Below are positions 47,104-61,105 of a stretch of DNA of 64,000 bases, piece by piece. Position numbers and translations under genes: made by a program. Below the pieces are notes generated by a model. The model was not told the origin of the DNA and ran no database searches. It worked only from the letters and a program-made list of their open reading frames with translations. The first letter of the stretch is position 1. Every line of letters starts with the position of its first letter. Source of the stretch: Tillus elongatus (Eukaryota; Arthropoda; Insecta; Coleoptera; Cleridae); contig OZ023262.1 in NCBI GenBank assembly GCA_964006375.1, forward strand, positions 51,979,722-52,043,721. Reading direction: 5' to 3'.

Positions 47104-48480
47104 CAACAACACACCACGAGGGCTCGCAACCTAAATACTATCGTACCGTGGGTGTCGACAAGGAAGAAAGAGGCAACTTGTTAATTCTGAACTTGAAGGT
47201 TTGGAGGTTCGGAGGAGAAGGAAAAACATGTGCCGGCAAGGAAGCGAGTGTAGAAGCGGCAGCGGCATCCCAGATGTGGGAGTAGTTTTCGAGGTTTGGC
47301 CTTATTTGTGAAGTATATAAGGTATAGAGATTAGCTGGTGAAAAGTATTTGGGAGCCCGGAAGAGGAAACCTAATTTCTTAGCAGACGCTTCTGCAATTG
47401 ATGTGACATGTTGGTGCCAATTGAGATTTCGATCCACAGAAATGCCAACAAGTGAAAACGACTCATTACTTTGAATAACATGGTTGTTCATTGTGATGGG
47501 TCTAGGGCTGGTTTATCTCTTATGAGATAGAAAGCAAGACTTAGATTTAAATTGTGCAAGATTTCTACTTCTCCAGTCTACTAATTTTTGGAGATCCACA
47601 GAGAGAGTACCCTCCATGAGTCTGCGATCCTCATCTAATTGGGCTAAAGAGACAGGCTTAGAATATGGTATATTTTAGTATAGGGTGCTGTCGTCCGCGT
47701 AACTGTGAACTGGGTTGGATGTGCTAGAGAGGAGGTCATTGATGTGGAGAAGAAACAAACCCGTACCTTTTTAGTTTTGAAAATGATATCCGTCATTTTA
47801 TGCGATACATTGGAAACTGTTGGTGGTTGAACATTTGGAGGTGGATTGAGAGTAGAATTGCCGGCCAACAACGAGGCAAAAAGTTCAGCCTTGCCCGGCG
47901 GTAGAAACAATTTCATCCCCTGAAACAAGAGGTGGGAATGTGCTCTTGCAGAAATTATTCCCAATAGATTTAGCAAGAGTCCAGAAGGGTTTGCTGCCGT
48001 TGGAGCTTGAGAGGACTTTGTTTTTGATGTGGTTATTAAACGAGTTTTTTGCCTCAGAAAGAATGTTTCTTGCGTCGTTAAATGCTTGACGGCTTTCTTG
48101 ACTGAGATTGTGTAGAAGCGTTTTGTGAGCTTTGCTCTTTTGAAGTCTGGCCTTGTCACAGGATTTAGAGAACCAGGGCTTTTAAATGGCTAAAGAGGTT
48201 TTCTGTGTACGTTGAATAAAAAATTCCATGCCAGCTTGGATAATTTCGGTGACGTTTTGTGAGATATCAGAGGGGTCACGATGATAGAAGCAGACAGACG
48301 CCTATGGAAATGAGGAAAAGTAATCCCGCATTTCGTTCCAGTTCGCGGAGTTGTAGTGCCAAACAATACGTGGGTGTGGTGACTGTGTGACCTCGGGTTG
48401 CATTGCGCAGGAAGAAGTGACCATGCCAGGTGCTGAGCGACCAAGGGGGGCGGTGACTGATGTCTTATAGCGTTGCAAAC
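47104..48480 (-). mobile_element. LINE Y, copy B (multiple internal deletions)
   Basis: Same 3' end as copies A and C (47104). The post-RT block (SLVGISVDRNLNWHQHVTSI) lies at 47491-47140 and the C-terminal 'FKFRINKLPL' at 47200. YADD is retained in the text NPVHSYADDSTLY-like near 47690, but the RT upstream of it is deleted: the frame jumps from KMTDIIFKTKKVR directly to a 'INDLLSS' equivalent. Linker and part of the endonuclease occupy 47800-48475. It is 5' truncated at about 48480. Confidence 0.85.
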
Positions 48481-48780
48481 TTTATATTGCCAGGTGGAGC
48501 AAGTTGATGAGGAGGTCACTTTTCTGTTTACTTTATACAATATGTTAGTTTCTAAAGCAGCTTACTAAGAATAAATTCTTACATTTTATGATCTCAGCTG
48601 GTTATTCTACTGGGTTACACAAGCTGACGTGGCATTCCTTTGTTGACATTTTTAAATGATGCATCTGAAACAAATAAGAATTCGATTGCCAGATCAAATT
48701 ATGACATAAATTAAACCTGATTATTATTCGCGTTTGAACAAAGTCTGTTATAAATTTCAGGTTATTTCATCTAGTAGATT
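48481..48780. other. unassigned stretch
   Basis: Between LINE Y copy B and the 305-bp repeat array. Nothing recognised. Confidence 0.35.
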
Positions 48781-49665
48781 ACTAAGTGAGATGTAAAACA
48801 CGCTTTTTTACGTGTGGCGGAACCACGTAGTATGTTATCACGGCAACTCAAAATAACACAGAATGTTAAAAAATAGAGGCTATGTACAACCAAGTAACAA
48901 TTTAGGCGAGACTGGGTACCATAGTCGTATTACTTTATAGGTGTACTTTCGCTGCAATTAGTATGCCGTACTGACGAGCTGTAATTAGAGCGAAACCGGT
49001 CTACGGTTCTCATTGTGGTGAGAATGCATCTAGCCTTACATATTTTGTATGTATATTGGGAAAGAAATGGGCCAGGGCTAACAATAGTTGTTGTTGGTTG
49101 TACACGATCTCTACTTTTTTATATTCTGTGTTATTTGGAGCTGCCCTGACAACATACTACTTGGTTTCCAAACGAGATGGCGACACCTGTAAAAGCGTGT
49201 TTTACATTACACTTAGTCTTGCGAGGCTAGCTATAATAGTCGTGTTACTTTGTAGGTGTATTTTCGCTGCAATTAGTATGCCGTAGTGACGAGCTCTAAT
49301 TAGAGCGAAACCGGTCTACGGTTCTAATTGTGGTGAAAATGCATCTAGCCTTACATACTTTGTTACTATATTGTGGAAGAAATGGGCCAGGGCTAATAAT
49401 TTACTAAATTGTTAGTTGGTTGTACACAATCCCTATTTTTAACATTCTGTGTTATTTGGAGCTGCCGTGACAACATAATACTTGGATCCGCAACGAGATG
49501 GCGACACGTGTAAAAGCGTGTTTTACATCTCACTTAGTTTTGCGAGGCCGGCTACTATAGCTGTATTACTTTATAGGTGTACGTATTTTCTGACGAGCTC
49601 TAATTAGAGCGAAACCGGTCTACGGTTCTAATTGTGGTGAGAATGCATCTAGCCCTATCTAGTAG
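48781..49665. repeat. tandem repeat, unit 303-316 bp, with one inverted partial unit
   Basis: The phrase gacgagct(c/g)taattagagc followed by gaaaccggtctacggttct recurs at 48973, 49289 and 49592. Each unit also contains 'tgggccagggctaa', 'gttggttgtacac', 'attctgtgttatttggagctgcc', and 'gagatggcgacac...aaaagcgtgttttac'. The leftmost 125 bases (48781-48905) are an inverted partial unit (reverse complement of about 49410-49537), so the array has a hairpin-like start. Frames within it are not genes. Confidence 0.88.
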
Positions 49666-49748
49666 ATTAATTATGTAAGATGTTTATTTTTTGCTGTCTC
49701 AATAAAGATCTTATAGGCTATACAGCATTTGCGCAAATAGTCCGGGGC

Positions 49749-49937
49749 CCAGTTTCACAAAGCTCGATTAAATATTTAACGGACGGTTACTTAATCAAGG
49801 CTTTGGACGACCAATCACAGACTCTGATTCGGTTTTTTTTGCCATGACCACCAAATATTTTGAAGCTGTGATTGGTTCGATTAAGTGTTGGTTAACTAAC
49901 CGGCCGTTAAATATTTAATCGAGCTTGGTAAAACTGG
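49749..49937. mobile_element. MITE, 189 bp, with about 75-bp TIRs
   Basis: Ends ccagtttcacaaagctcgat and atcgagcttggtaaaactgg are inverted repeats; complementarity continues through 'taaatatttaacgg' and 'accaatcacag' to a short central spacer. No coding sequence. Target duplication is not obvious, so the superfamily is undetermined. Confidence 0.8.
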
Positions 49938-50816
49938 ACATCAGTGTATTTTAAATCACTTAATCTGAAATGAGTGGTAAGATTTGTTGCCAAATTATTG
50001 GTAATATATGTGTGTAAGTACTGCACATGACACATTTATCGTCTAAGGGGGCATGAATATTAATAACCACCTGCCAGAACTGTATGTTTAGAGAAACAAG
50101 GTGTTACGGTCAAAGGGTCAAGTAATTTTTCGGTGTTGAATTCTCAATTTTTCATAGTTACGCATGAGTGAACACCCCCGCGCGTTTTCCATATGTGGTC
50201 GCCAATGGTTAAAGTCGCTCAGCAGATCTGGCAACTCTATGATTGATCGCCAGAGGCATTTCGTTAAAACCAGTCGATTTATTCTTCTTTCTCGCCTGGA
50301 GGAAGACGCGTAGCCCGACAGGGAATTGCGCTTGGTATGACAGACCTATGACGGCATACAATATTTCAACCTGAAGTTAAAACGTCAGATGCTGTCTCTA
50401 TTTTAATAGCTGCTTATGTTTTTAAATAAACATGTGATAAATTGCTTGGAAATATGGAGAAAGTAAATTTATTATTTAAAAAAGTTTATTCCGCCATCTA
50501 AGTTCATCTTCGTATACCTTTATTGTGTCGTTTAATGGTGTACAAGCGTGTAAGTATACAGGGTTTCCATTTTAAAACTGTACACCCTCAGTGTCTTAAA
50601 AATAAATTCGAATATCAAGATTTGGCAAAACTGATTAACTTTTGTTTGCAAATGAACACTACTTGGCATACACATCAATTGAATCAACATTCTAACCACT
50701 AGCCATCCCTACCTTTAAATTTCAAACAATAGATAATTTGTATGGCAATTTCATGACATGAATTTAACATTATCACATAGAACATTATTACATGCAAGAA
50801 AATACCCAGAAACACA
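49938..50816. other. unassigned stretch
   Basis: No element or exon recognised. A short 'tatacagggtttccattttaaaactgtacaccct' at 50556-50588 resembles the end phrase of long-TIR mariner-like elements but has no partner. The segment ends at the TA of the next transposon. Confidence 0.4.
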
Positions 50817-51417
50817 TACAGGCTGTCCGGTAATTACACCGACAACGCTAAACTGTAGATTCATGTGATCAAATGATGAGGATTTATCGAAAGAACTTAG
50901 GTAAAAAGTTTTTAGTTTTTGAGTTATAGCTCTCCAAAGTTTAAGAAACAAAAACAGTTTTTTGCATATAACTCGGTAAATAATTGAGGTATGTCAACGA
51001 ATTTTGGCAAATGACTTTAGCTCCTTTAGATACATTATTCGTGAAAAATCTGACAAATTTGTCAAACCGGAAGTAGGTTTTTTGCTTCCGGTATTTTACG
51101 GATGTTAATTTTTTCTAACCCAACTTACTTCATTTTGAAGCTGCATTCATTGTCTAAAATTTTTGTTTCTTAACAAATTTGTCTAAAGTTAACCGTTTTC
51201 CAGAAAATTGATATTTTCGAAACCAATAAAACAACAGCATGGCGGCAGAGTGCGACAGAATTACGACAAGTTCTGATAGTTGACTGTGAGAATAATCGTG
51301 CAAGCCGTATTTTATAATCTGACAGCTAACGTCAGTTCCCTGTCTTGATTTACCGTTTGAATTTTTATTACCTTCATTTCTTTTGTTATTACTACATTTT
51401 TTGACTTTCTTGAAACT

Positions 51418-52494
51418 ATGGAATACACATTTTCTATACTTACGGACATGCATCTTATATTGGGCAAAGCTGATATGAATTTTCGGGCTGCTGCTCGGCT
51501 GTACGCTAAAAAATACCCAAACCAACGGACTCCTCATCATACAACATTCGCATCTGTTGATAGAAGACTAAGAGAACATGGTAATTTGAAGAAGATGTCT
51601 TGTACAGCCGGCCGTCCCGGTCAGTTACATCCTAGTGTTGAGGAAGAAATCCTAAATACTGTCGAAAACAGTCCCGAAGAAAGTGTTCGGAGAATGTCCA
51701 TACAATTCGATGTACCAAAAATACCCGTTCATGAAATACTAAAAGAGCAATTGCTACTTCCGTTCCATTTGATGCCGGTGAAGGAGCTTGAAGGTGCTGA
51801 CGCCAACACGAGGCTGGTTTTCTGTCAGTAGTTGCTGAATGGCTTTGTAGCGGACGCGAACTTTTTGGGTAAGATATTTTTTACAGATGAAGCATATTTC
51901 ACAAGAAATTGTGTGTTAAATTTTCATTATAATCTACATGTTTGGAGTAATGAAAATTCAAAAGCTATTCGCCCGTCTTCTTTTCAACGGAAATTTATAT
52001 TAAACGTTTGGGTAGGTATTGTTGGTGACAATTTCGTAGGTCGAGTGGTTATACCTTCTCCATTAACTGGACCTGTTTACTTGGACTTTACAAAGAACAA
52101 ATTGCCTCCATTGCTTGGGGACCTTTGTTTGCGAATTCGACAAGACTTAATTTTTATGCACAACGAGGCTCCACCCTATTTCACGCTTCCTGTAATGAAC
52201 TATCTCAACGAAACTACCCTAGAAGATATATTGGTAGGGGAGAAAATGCACCGTGGCCACCTAGATCTCCTTACATCACGCCATTAGAGTTTTTCTTATG
52301 GGGGCACCTTAAAAGAAAAAGTATAGCGTGTGCCCGTTCAAACCCAGGAGGAATTATGGGAAAGAATAGTCGCAGTTGCTGACGAGATACGTCAAATTCC
52401 TGATGTTTTTAGTAATGTAAGAAATGTACTTCTACGCCGAGCCAATGCTTGTATTAGGCAAAATGGCGAATACTTTGAACACCTATTAAGATAG
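51418..52494 (+). pseudogene. DUF4817-type DDE transposase with one nonsense codon and altered catalytic residues
   Basis: ATG at 51418 begins MEYTFSILTDMHLILGKADM then RAAARLYAKKYPNQRTP (DUF4817-like HTH). Residues about 60-75 read TAGRPGQLHPSVEE (GRP motif). A TAG at 51829-51831 replaces what should be Trp in FCQ-LLNGF. The DDE domain follows: IFFTDEAYFTRNCVLNFH (first Asp, about 51882), NVWVGIVGDNFVG, then FMHNEAPPYFTLPV where the second catalytic Asp (H-DGAPPH in relatives) is Asn, and SPYITPLEFFLWGHLK where the third (SPD) is Tyr. Frameshifts near 52280 and 52310 separate the last pieces, which end at TAG 52492-52494 (EYFEHLLR). Two of three catalytic residues are gone, so it is inactive. 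Confidence 0.9.
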
Positions 52495-52498
52495 TTTT

Positions 52499-53760
<1,262 letters not shown>

Positions 53761-54397
53761 GTTTTATTTAATTTTGTTTAATATTACTAATTTTTTGTTT
53801 TTCAATTTTTTACTCTTCTGATATTAGCTTAATTTTTGTTTAGGTTTTTATTATTACAAATTAATTTATTTTATAAATTTGAAATTGTCTTATTCTTAAC
53901 ATTTGAAGTAAATGTGTCTTTTTTGCGTTGTATCTAATTCGGCTAACGGTATTAGAATGGTTTTCAAGCAATACTAATTTATATCAATAAGTACGAGGAT
54001 CCATGAAAACGGTTAACTTTAGACAAATTTGTTAAGAGACAAAAATTTTAGACCATAAACACAGCTTCAACATGAAGTAAGTTAGGTTTAAAAAAATTAA
54101 CATCCGTGAAAGTTCTGCCTATTACAAGTATACCCCGGAAGCAAAAAACCCACCTCCGGTTTGCGAAATTTGTTAGATTTTTCACGAATAATGTTTCAGA
54201 ATTAGCTAAAGTCAGTTGCCAAAATTCGTTGACATAGCTCAATTCTTTACAGAGTTATAAACAGAAAGCTGTTTTAACTATTGCTATAACTCAAAAACTA
54301 AAAACATATTATGTTTAACTTTTTTTCGATAAATCGTCATCATTTGATCACACGAATCTACAGTTAAGTATTGTCGGTGTAATTACCGGTCACCCTG

Positions 54398-55954
54398 TAT
54401 AGTGGACAGAAAAAGACGACTAGAACAAAAAAAATCCAATTATCATCATGTGACCTCGAACGTCCTGCTATTGGTCGTGACGTAGTTGGATAGTAAATAA
54501 ATATCGTGTTTACATTTGCCTTACGGTATGATAAGTATGGTCGCTTGTTTCTCAACACCGTGGTAAATTTTTTTCGTTTATTGTATTTATTCCAGTTAAA
54601 TGAAGTGTAAAGTGTGCAAGTAAAATAACAGGCAAAGGTTTTCAACGGGCGCAATCAGATAATTTGTCAGGAATTGGCTCATTTATGATGACATCATTCG
54701 TGGGTGAAAATCCAGACTTCATAAGTGTTGAAATAAAAGGAGCAAAAGCTGTAAGGTTTGTATAAATAAGTAAATGCCAGTTGAACACATATTTAGTCAG
54801 GTATGTCATGTCATTTGTACTATATGTTGCTTTGAGTGAAGCCAACATGACATGACAATTAACATAACCTCAAATCTACCATATATTTTTGATGGAACAA
54901 TGTTGTCTGAATTAATTACAAATAATTAATGGAAGGAAACCCAAGAATTTCGTTAATTAATAACCATGAGTTTTGCCGGTTCTTAATACTAAGAGTAATA
55001 TGTAAAGTTAATACTTAATATGTAGATAACTATACCTTGACCACATGGAAATTACAACCTAACTTAATAACGTATGAAAAGAATTTTAACACTAATATTA
55101 AAAAATGAGGAGGTACTTACATTAGAATGGTATTTACAACAATATAAGGCGGTTTTCTCAGAGCTGTGGATTTTTCCTTTCATCCCGCTTTATAATTTTG
55201 CACCATTGATTTCTAATTTAGCCACTTTTGGAACAATAAAAATTCGTTTCTCTCGTGTTTTTATAGTCGTATTTGTACACATTGGTACTATACAGTATTT
55301 ATATAAGCAATATTTTGCATATTATCAAATAAAATCACGTGCAGAAGCCAAGATTCAATCAATAACTTGCAACACAGGACGTAAACACAGAGAGGCAAGT
55401 TCATTGTGACTATTTATTGTACTGTCCCGTGACGTCACAGATCATGGCGGCAAAATAGTGGTGTTTGAAATCAATTATGAAATTCGCATTTTCAAATATT
55501 TTTTGCCCCGTTATTTTTGTAGTGTGTGAAATGAAAAAAATATTAAAAATCATCTTTGTCGAATAACTATCAGATGTGATAAGAAAAAAAACATGCAAAT
55601 TGCCTATTCTACCCCACATCCGATACCTCAATTTAATCCTTTCTGTCACCATGTTTATCCTAATGGACATAATTTTTATACATTCAATTCAGATTCAACC
55701 ATCTCCAGTCAATGGATTCTATCCATCAGTATGGACAACAGCAACCTTTAATACACGAAAGCACTTAAAGCGCCATCTACTGCAGAACTAGAGACATTTG
55801 AATTTGACGGTTACACAGCTAATTGTTGACGTCTGTGTTGTGGCAGAGAAAAATAGCTAAAAACTATATAGACGACCAATTTTTATTGTTTTTTTTTACT
55901 GCGAATAGTAAGTATATAATGTGTTTCCTATTATTCTTATGAATTTTGCAATTA
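54398..55954. other. unassigned stretch
   Basis: No exon, transposase motif or repeat landmark recognised over about 1.5 kb. Frames at 55.07-55.41 and 55.41-55.67 kb show no family resemblance. Possibly single-copy intergenic DNA. Confidence 0.4.
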
Positions 55955-56165
55955 CAACCTAAAGCTTAAACTTCTATGCATCATTGAAAAAACATTGGTA
56001 AAAGTTGACTTTCGGCACATGTGTTCGATTCTTATCAAATTTTGTATACAGGCGTGATTTAAAGTGTAGATAACGAAAATCACAAAAAATGAGTAGAGAA
56101 GTAAACTTTTGAAGTCATTTGGATTTTTTGTAAGAGACGTACTCATTTGTACGACATGTTTTGAA
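55955..56165 (-). repeat. dispersed repeat family C, inverted partner of 58270-58445
   Basis: Read on the minus strand 'aatccaaatgacttcaaaag', 'tttacttctctactcattttttgtgattttcg', and 'aaaatttgataagaatcgaac' parallel 'aatccaaataactccaaaag', 'tttgcttctgccctcatttttattgcgagtttcg', and 'aaaacttcataagaatgggac' at 58.3 kb. About 70 percent similar by eye, opposite orientation. Confidence 0.7.
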
Positions 56166-56239
56166 GCATATCTCGCTTCACATGACCAATATAAATATAT
56201 TCATGTAATGCTTTAGTACATTATTCCACTGAGCATATT

Positions 56240-56380
56240 CACTTTTAGCGAATTTTCATCCAGAAAAATTCACTAATAGACAGGCCACGATGAAAAGCTC
56301 TTAAAAAATTTCTTCAGATGAGCGCGACATGGATCCCTAGAACCCAACACCAAGGTCTGTTAAAATTTTTATATGTTTAG

Positions 56381-56472
<92 letters not shown>

Positions 56473-56615
56473 CCGAGCGATAACTCAAAAAATACTAAAC
56501 TGATTTCAATCAAACTTGGCAGAAATCTTGTTTGGGTGAAAACCGAGGTCGAGTTCGTTAATCAGCCGTTATGCTCAAGTTTTTCTGGTGAAAACGCTAT
56601 CTTTTTGTAAGTATC
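56240..56615 (+). repeat. family H copy with TA core (56386-56464)
   Basis: Hairpin 'ttagcgaattttcatccagaaaaattcactaatagacagg', arm 'tcttcagatgagcgcgac', 'gaacccaacaccaaggtctg', TA run, 'tatgtatccgagcgataactcaaaaaatac', 'gttcgttaatcag'. A diverged copy lacking the 3' module. Confidence 0.82.
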
Positions 56616-57290
56616 AGAGTAACTGGAATGAGACTTTACATGTGGCTAGAAACAGTACAAGTAAACCTATGTTGTGAATTTTAAGTAATTTGGTATGCAA
56701 TATTCGGAGTTTTATTCAAATTAAAAATAAAATCCCAAAGACATGCGCTTAAACTACTTAGTGGTTAAATTCCAATGCCTGACAGACAGAGTAGTTAACT
56801 GCTACGCGTAGATTGATTCATTCAACAGGTATAAATCATACATCAACGGTAACCAAACTAAATATATACTAGGCATAAAACATACTACCCGAACCAACAA
56901 TCATGAAATCGCGGCCGCAATTATGGAAAATGACCGACGACGTGAAATTAAAAATTTCAGTGATTGTTATTTAACTGGATTCAATCAATTATTAAAACAC
57001 ACTATATGTGTAACTTTATGAATGGGCCCAAATACAGCTTTAGCGTAGCATAAATATATTATGATGTCTCATAATATAGTAAAAATGTAAACAAAATAGA
57101 GCCAAGTCTCTATAAAAACGATTCTAAAACAGTTTCTTGTATATTTAAACTAAAACATTAGACGTCATATAAGACCGAAACAGTCGTTGGATGTGTTTCA
57201 ATGGTAACTAATTGTTACTTATCCTTTTCATATACTACCCCGGGCATGAAGCATGTGTCAAGTATCATGTAAACAAAACCTTAGTTGACG
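56616..57290. other. unassigned stretch
   Basis: AT-rich, no feature recognised. Confidence 0.35.
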
Positions 57291-57295
57291 TATTA

Positions 57296-57372
57296 TCAGA
57301 TAGCTCAGTAGAAGCGTGTTGGTTCAGTACGCAGAAGATTGCATGATCGAATCCAGATCGATGAATGTATGT
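57296..57372 (+). repeat. tRNA-like sequence, probable SINE head
   Basis: Contains an A-box-like tagctcagtagaagcg (57300-57316) and, 35 bases on, a B-box-like tgatcgaatcc (57343-57354), the spacing of a tRNA gene or tRNA-derived SINE. Stems are imperfect, notably the D arm, and the anticodon loop is not convincing, so a functional tRNA is unlikely. No poly-A or tail repeat follows clearly. Confidence 0.5.
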
Positions 57373-59068
57373 TTGTTTATGTTTTATTTAGACATTTGGT
57401 AAAACAATAGTGCGCAGATTTCAAACGTTTGAACAAGATCTCATTTTTGTTTAAAACGTCTGAATAAGTTTGTCACCTTTGAGTCTGAAATTATAATTTT
57501 GTTATTGGTGATATTTAAAAAACTGGTTTGATTGGGTTGACTAAAACGAAATCATACTGGCGATTAATAAGAAAAGATAACTACTACGTTTTTAATTTGG
57601 CAGATACTTTACTTTTCTATATATGAATTAAGTTTCCTTCTGGAAATCTTTTGCATAATTTTAATGAAATTTGTTATACAAGTTTATTGGAAAGAGACTT
57701 ACACTATCCACAGGTATAGCAAAATTTAGTTCTTTAGCTTCATAGAAAATTGAGTTTTGGGCATTTTTCTCAAAAGGAGTTAGAACGCAAGATTTGTTTG
57801 ATAATAGGGAGATATCAATGATAACACTTTCGAAAGAATTCTTCAAATGTGCAAGTACTAGGATCTCTAAAATCAATCTTTAAGGTCTTTGTAAGTTTAA
57901 AGTATTAACTTTACTAATATGCCGTATAATAAAAATGTACAGTTCTTATGAAAATTCGCTACTATAACGCACTTGCTGCGTCACGAAATTTTCATGGTTT
58001 TCACGTTTCGTTATTGAAAAATGTTATTACTAAGTAACTTTTGCTTCTTGAAATGTCAAAATGTATGACATGAAGTTTGTTTATATGTCAAATGTCAACA
58101 TCAACTTAGGATCGATTATCATTGAAAAGAAGGGAAATCTACAGAGACACGTAAACAGTATAGGGCGTGGGCGTGCACTAACTATGTGAAAATAAGACAG
58201 GAACACAACTATCTTTAGCTTGATATAAAACAAAGCATCCCCGAAAATGTGTAAAATATGACATGTCGCAAAAGTGAGTACAACTTACGTTTTTCTTACA
58301 ACGACAATCCAAATAACTCCAAAAGTTTGCTTCTGCCCTCATTTTTATTGCGAGTTTCGTCATCTACCCTAAAACACGTCTGTATAGAAAACTTCATAAG
58401 AATGGGACATATGTGGGGAAAACTTTTACCGAAAAATGTCTATTAGGGTGGACAAAATGACTTGTGTTCAGAAATTATGAATTTATTTTTTGTGCTCCAG
58501 ATTTTAGCAAAATGGAACATCGCCCATCGTCAAGTAAAAAGTGAAAGTGGGAAAGACGACTGACTGATGAGGAACTTTTTGAGCTCTTTATGAAAAAAGT
58601 ACGCCTATACTGAAACAAAATGACAGGTATTCCCCTCATCAGAGAAAACATGACATTCAATCGATTGTCCAAATTATGCAATACAATTCATTTAGTAGAC
58701 GTCACCTCCAGCGAGTGAAAACAAGGACCACCTCTGGAAAGTGAGGAATAATAAACGCTATCCTGAGCCAGTAAAATAGACTTGTTGGTTAGGTTATTGT
58801 TTATCGGTCATGTAGTCTTCGTTATTAATTGAAAATTTGGTTTAGGCCCCTTGATTTTGATTGGGGTGTCGGGGTCATAATTGAGAGCTTCAGTTAAGTT
58901 TTTTTCGTGTGTGTGGATGCGTTCAAAAGTGTGTCGGTTGTTTGTTTATTTTGTCGTCTATTTTTGTCATTTTGGTTTCTTCGAAGATTTGATGGCTTCC
59001 GACGTACCAGGGTATGTCAAGTGCGTGACGTAAGTATTTGTCTTGTCTTCACTGTTATTTTTTATTTT
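57373..59068. other. repeat-derived and unassigned sequence
   Basis: A family H end lies at 57945-57990 ('cttatgaaaattcgctactataacgcacttgctgcgtc'), family C at 58270-58445 (partner of 55955-56165). 58490-58760 holds a frame reading KWERRLTDEELFELFMKKV whose origin I do not recognise. The rest shows nothing supportable. Confidence 0.45.
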
Positions 59069-61105
59069 AACAACACACCACGAGGGCTTACAGCCTAAAT
59101 ACTATGGTACCGTGGGTGTTGACAAGGGGAAAAGAGGCAACTTGTTAATTTTGGACTTGAAGGTTTGGAGGTTCGGGGGAGAAGGAAAAACATGTGCCGG
59201 CAAGGAATTCCACAACTTGGAAGTCCTCGCAACAAAAGAGCGGGCATAACAAATTGTTCTATGTCTGGTGACCTGGACAGTAAAAGGATGCAATCGCTCT
59301 GTTCACCTGGTAGATCTGTTGGAGGCAGCAGGTGGAGGAACTATGGAGGAAAGCTCCTCTGAGCAGTGCCCGTGCAGATATCTATAAAAAGAGAGAGAGA
59401 GAAGTCACCAACGGAACGTGGGTGGGCAAGGGATGGCATCCTTTGGGTGAGAATAGGGTCATCTATGAGACGTACAGCTCTCTTCTGAATTGAGTCCAGG
59501 ATAGCGAATGTAGAAGCGGCAGCAGCACCCCAGATGTGGAAGCAGTATTCGAGGTTTGGTCTTATTTGTTAAGTATATAAGGTATAAGATTAGCTGGTTA
59601 AAAGTATTTGCAAGCCCAGAAGAGGAAACCTAATTTCTTAGCAGCCGCTTCTGCAATTGATGTGACATGTTGGTGCCAATTGAGATTTCGATCCACAGAA
59701 ATGCCAACAAGTGAAAAGGACTCATTACTTTGAATAACTTGGTTGTTCATTGTGATGGGTCTAGGGCTGATGTATCTCTTATGAGAAAGAAAGCAAGACT
59801 GTGATTTGGTGGAGTTGAATTGTACAAGATTTCTACTTCCCCAGTCTAAGATTTTTTGGAGATCCACGGAGATATGAGACAAGAATGCGGACGTAGCGGT
59901 TTCTTGCGTCGTTAAATGCTTGACGGTTTTCTTGACTGGGATTGTGTAGAAGCTTTTGTGAGCTTTGACCTTTTCAAGTCTGACCTTGTCACAGGATTTA
60001 GAGAACCAGAGCTTTTGAGTGACTGCAGAGGTTTTCTGTGTACGTGGAATAAATAATTCCAGCCAGCTTGGATAATTTCGGTGACGTTTTGTGAGATACC
60101 AAAGGGGTCAGGATGAGAGAAGCAGACAGACGCCCATGGAAATGAGGAAAAGTAATCTCGCATTTCGCCCCAGTTCGCGGAGTTGTAGTGCCAACCGATA
60201 CGTGGGTGTGATGACTGTGTGACCTCGGGTTGCATTGCGCAGGAAGCAGTGACCATGCCGTGGTCTGAGCGACCCAGGGGGCGGTGACTGACATCTTATA
60301 GCAGTCAGGATGTGTAGTAAGAAGGAGATCCAAGGGATTTGAGCTGTGTGTTGGCATGTGAGGAAAGTAAGTAGGTTGCTGAACCATATTGGCTAAAGAA
60401 TTGCTGACTGCAAAGGCCTCCGCTGCTCTTCCTTGTGAATCGGTTTTTGAAGATCCTAGCCATTCCTTATTATGGACATTGAAGTCACCAAGAATAGTGA
60501 CCTCGGAGGAAGGATAGTCAGAAATCAGATGGTCGGTTTTTTCAGAAAGGTGGTCAAAGAGCTGGATAAAGTTGTTGTCAGAAGGTGACCGGTAAATGTA
60601 ACAGATGAATTTAGTTGCAGTCCTGAGAGAGAGTTTTATCCATAGTATGTCTTTTCTTCCAATTTATAAATTGGGGAGTCTGGTGCAGGATAGATTGCTG
60701 CGGACGTACGCGCACACGCCTCCATGCACTCTAAAGGGGGTAAGGAGCTCATACCCCGGGAAATTAAGGTGATTAGTGGCTGTTTTGGCACTGATTTGAG
60801 TTTCGGTGAGGAAGAGGAGTTGGGCCCTATTAGCCTGGAGAAAATGGTGGACGGAGTTCAGGTTAGAATTTAGGCCACATATATTCGAGAAGGATCTATT
60901 AAATCTTGATGCTGACGCCCCATGTACACCCCTCTCCCGGAGCTCCGAATGGAGGGTTATTTTACCTCCGGAATCTTTTATACAAGGAGGAGCCATAATC
61001 ATTTTTGCTTATAAGGGAAACCGACTCATACACCAGAACCGGAAACGTCCGTTGGGACTTCACCGGGGCCCCTTGATGTAAGGGGTGGTACCTCCTCGGG
61101 CGTGA
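59069..61105 (-). mobile_element. LINE Y, copy C (RT deleted)
   Basis: Both ends are present: 3' at 59069 and 5' at 61105. Endonuclease: 61002-60664 contains FSNICGLNSNLNSVHHFLQ then AQLLFLTETQISAKTATNH (the catalytic LTET block intact in this copy) and GVCAYVRSN; 60520-60300 contains the 'GDFNVHNKEW'-equivalent and SSNPLDLLLTTHPD. Linker 60256-59912. The frame then jumps at about 59882 from the linker directly into SVDLQKILDWGSRNLVQFNS, so the entire RT palm is missing. Post-RT and C-terminal blocks as in copy A (59882-59102). Confidence 0.88.

Noticed and set aside
49056..49286. 76-residue hydrophobic frame
   Set aside because: Lies inside the 305-bp tandem repeat and is not preserved in the neighbouring unit.
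57296..57372. Functional tRNA gene
   Set aside because: The D arm does not pair properly and no convincing anticodon stem-loop forms.
58475..58681. Frame reading KWERRLTDEELFELFMKKV on the opposite strand
   Set aside because: It looks protein-like but is too short and isolated to assign. A piggyBac-type N-terminus was considered and dropped for lack of any catalytic segment nearby.
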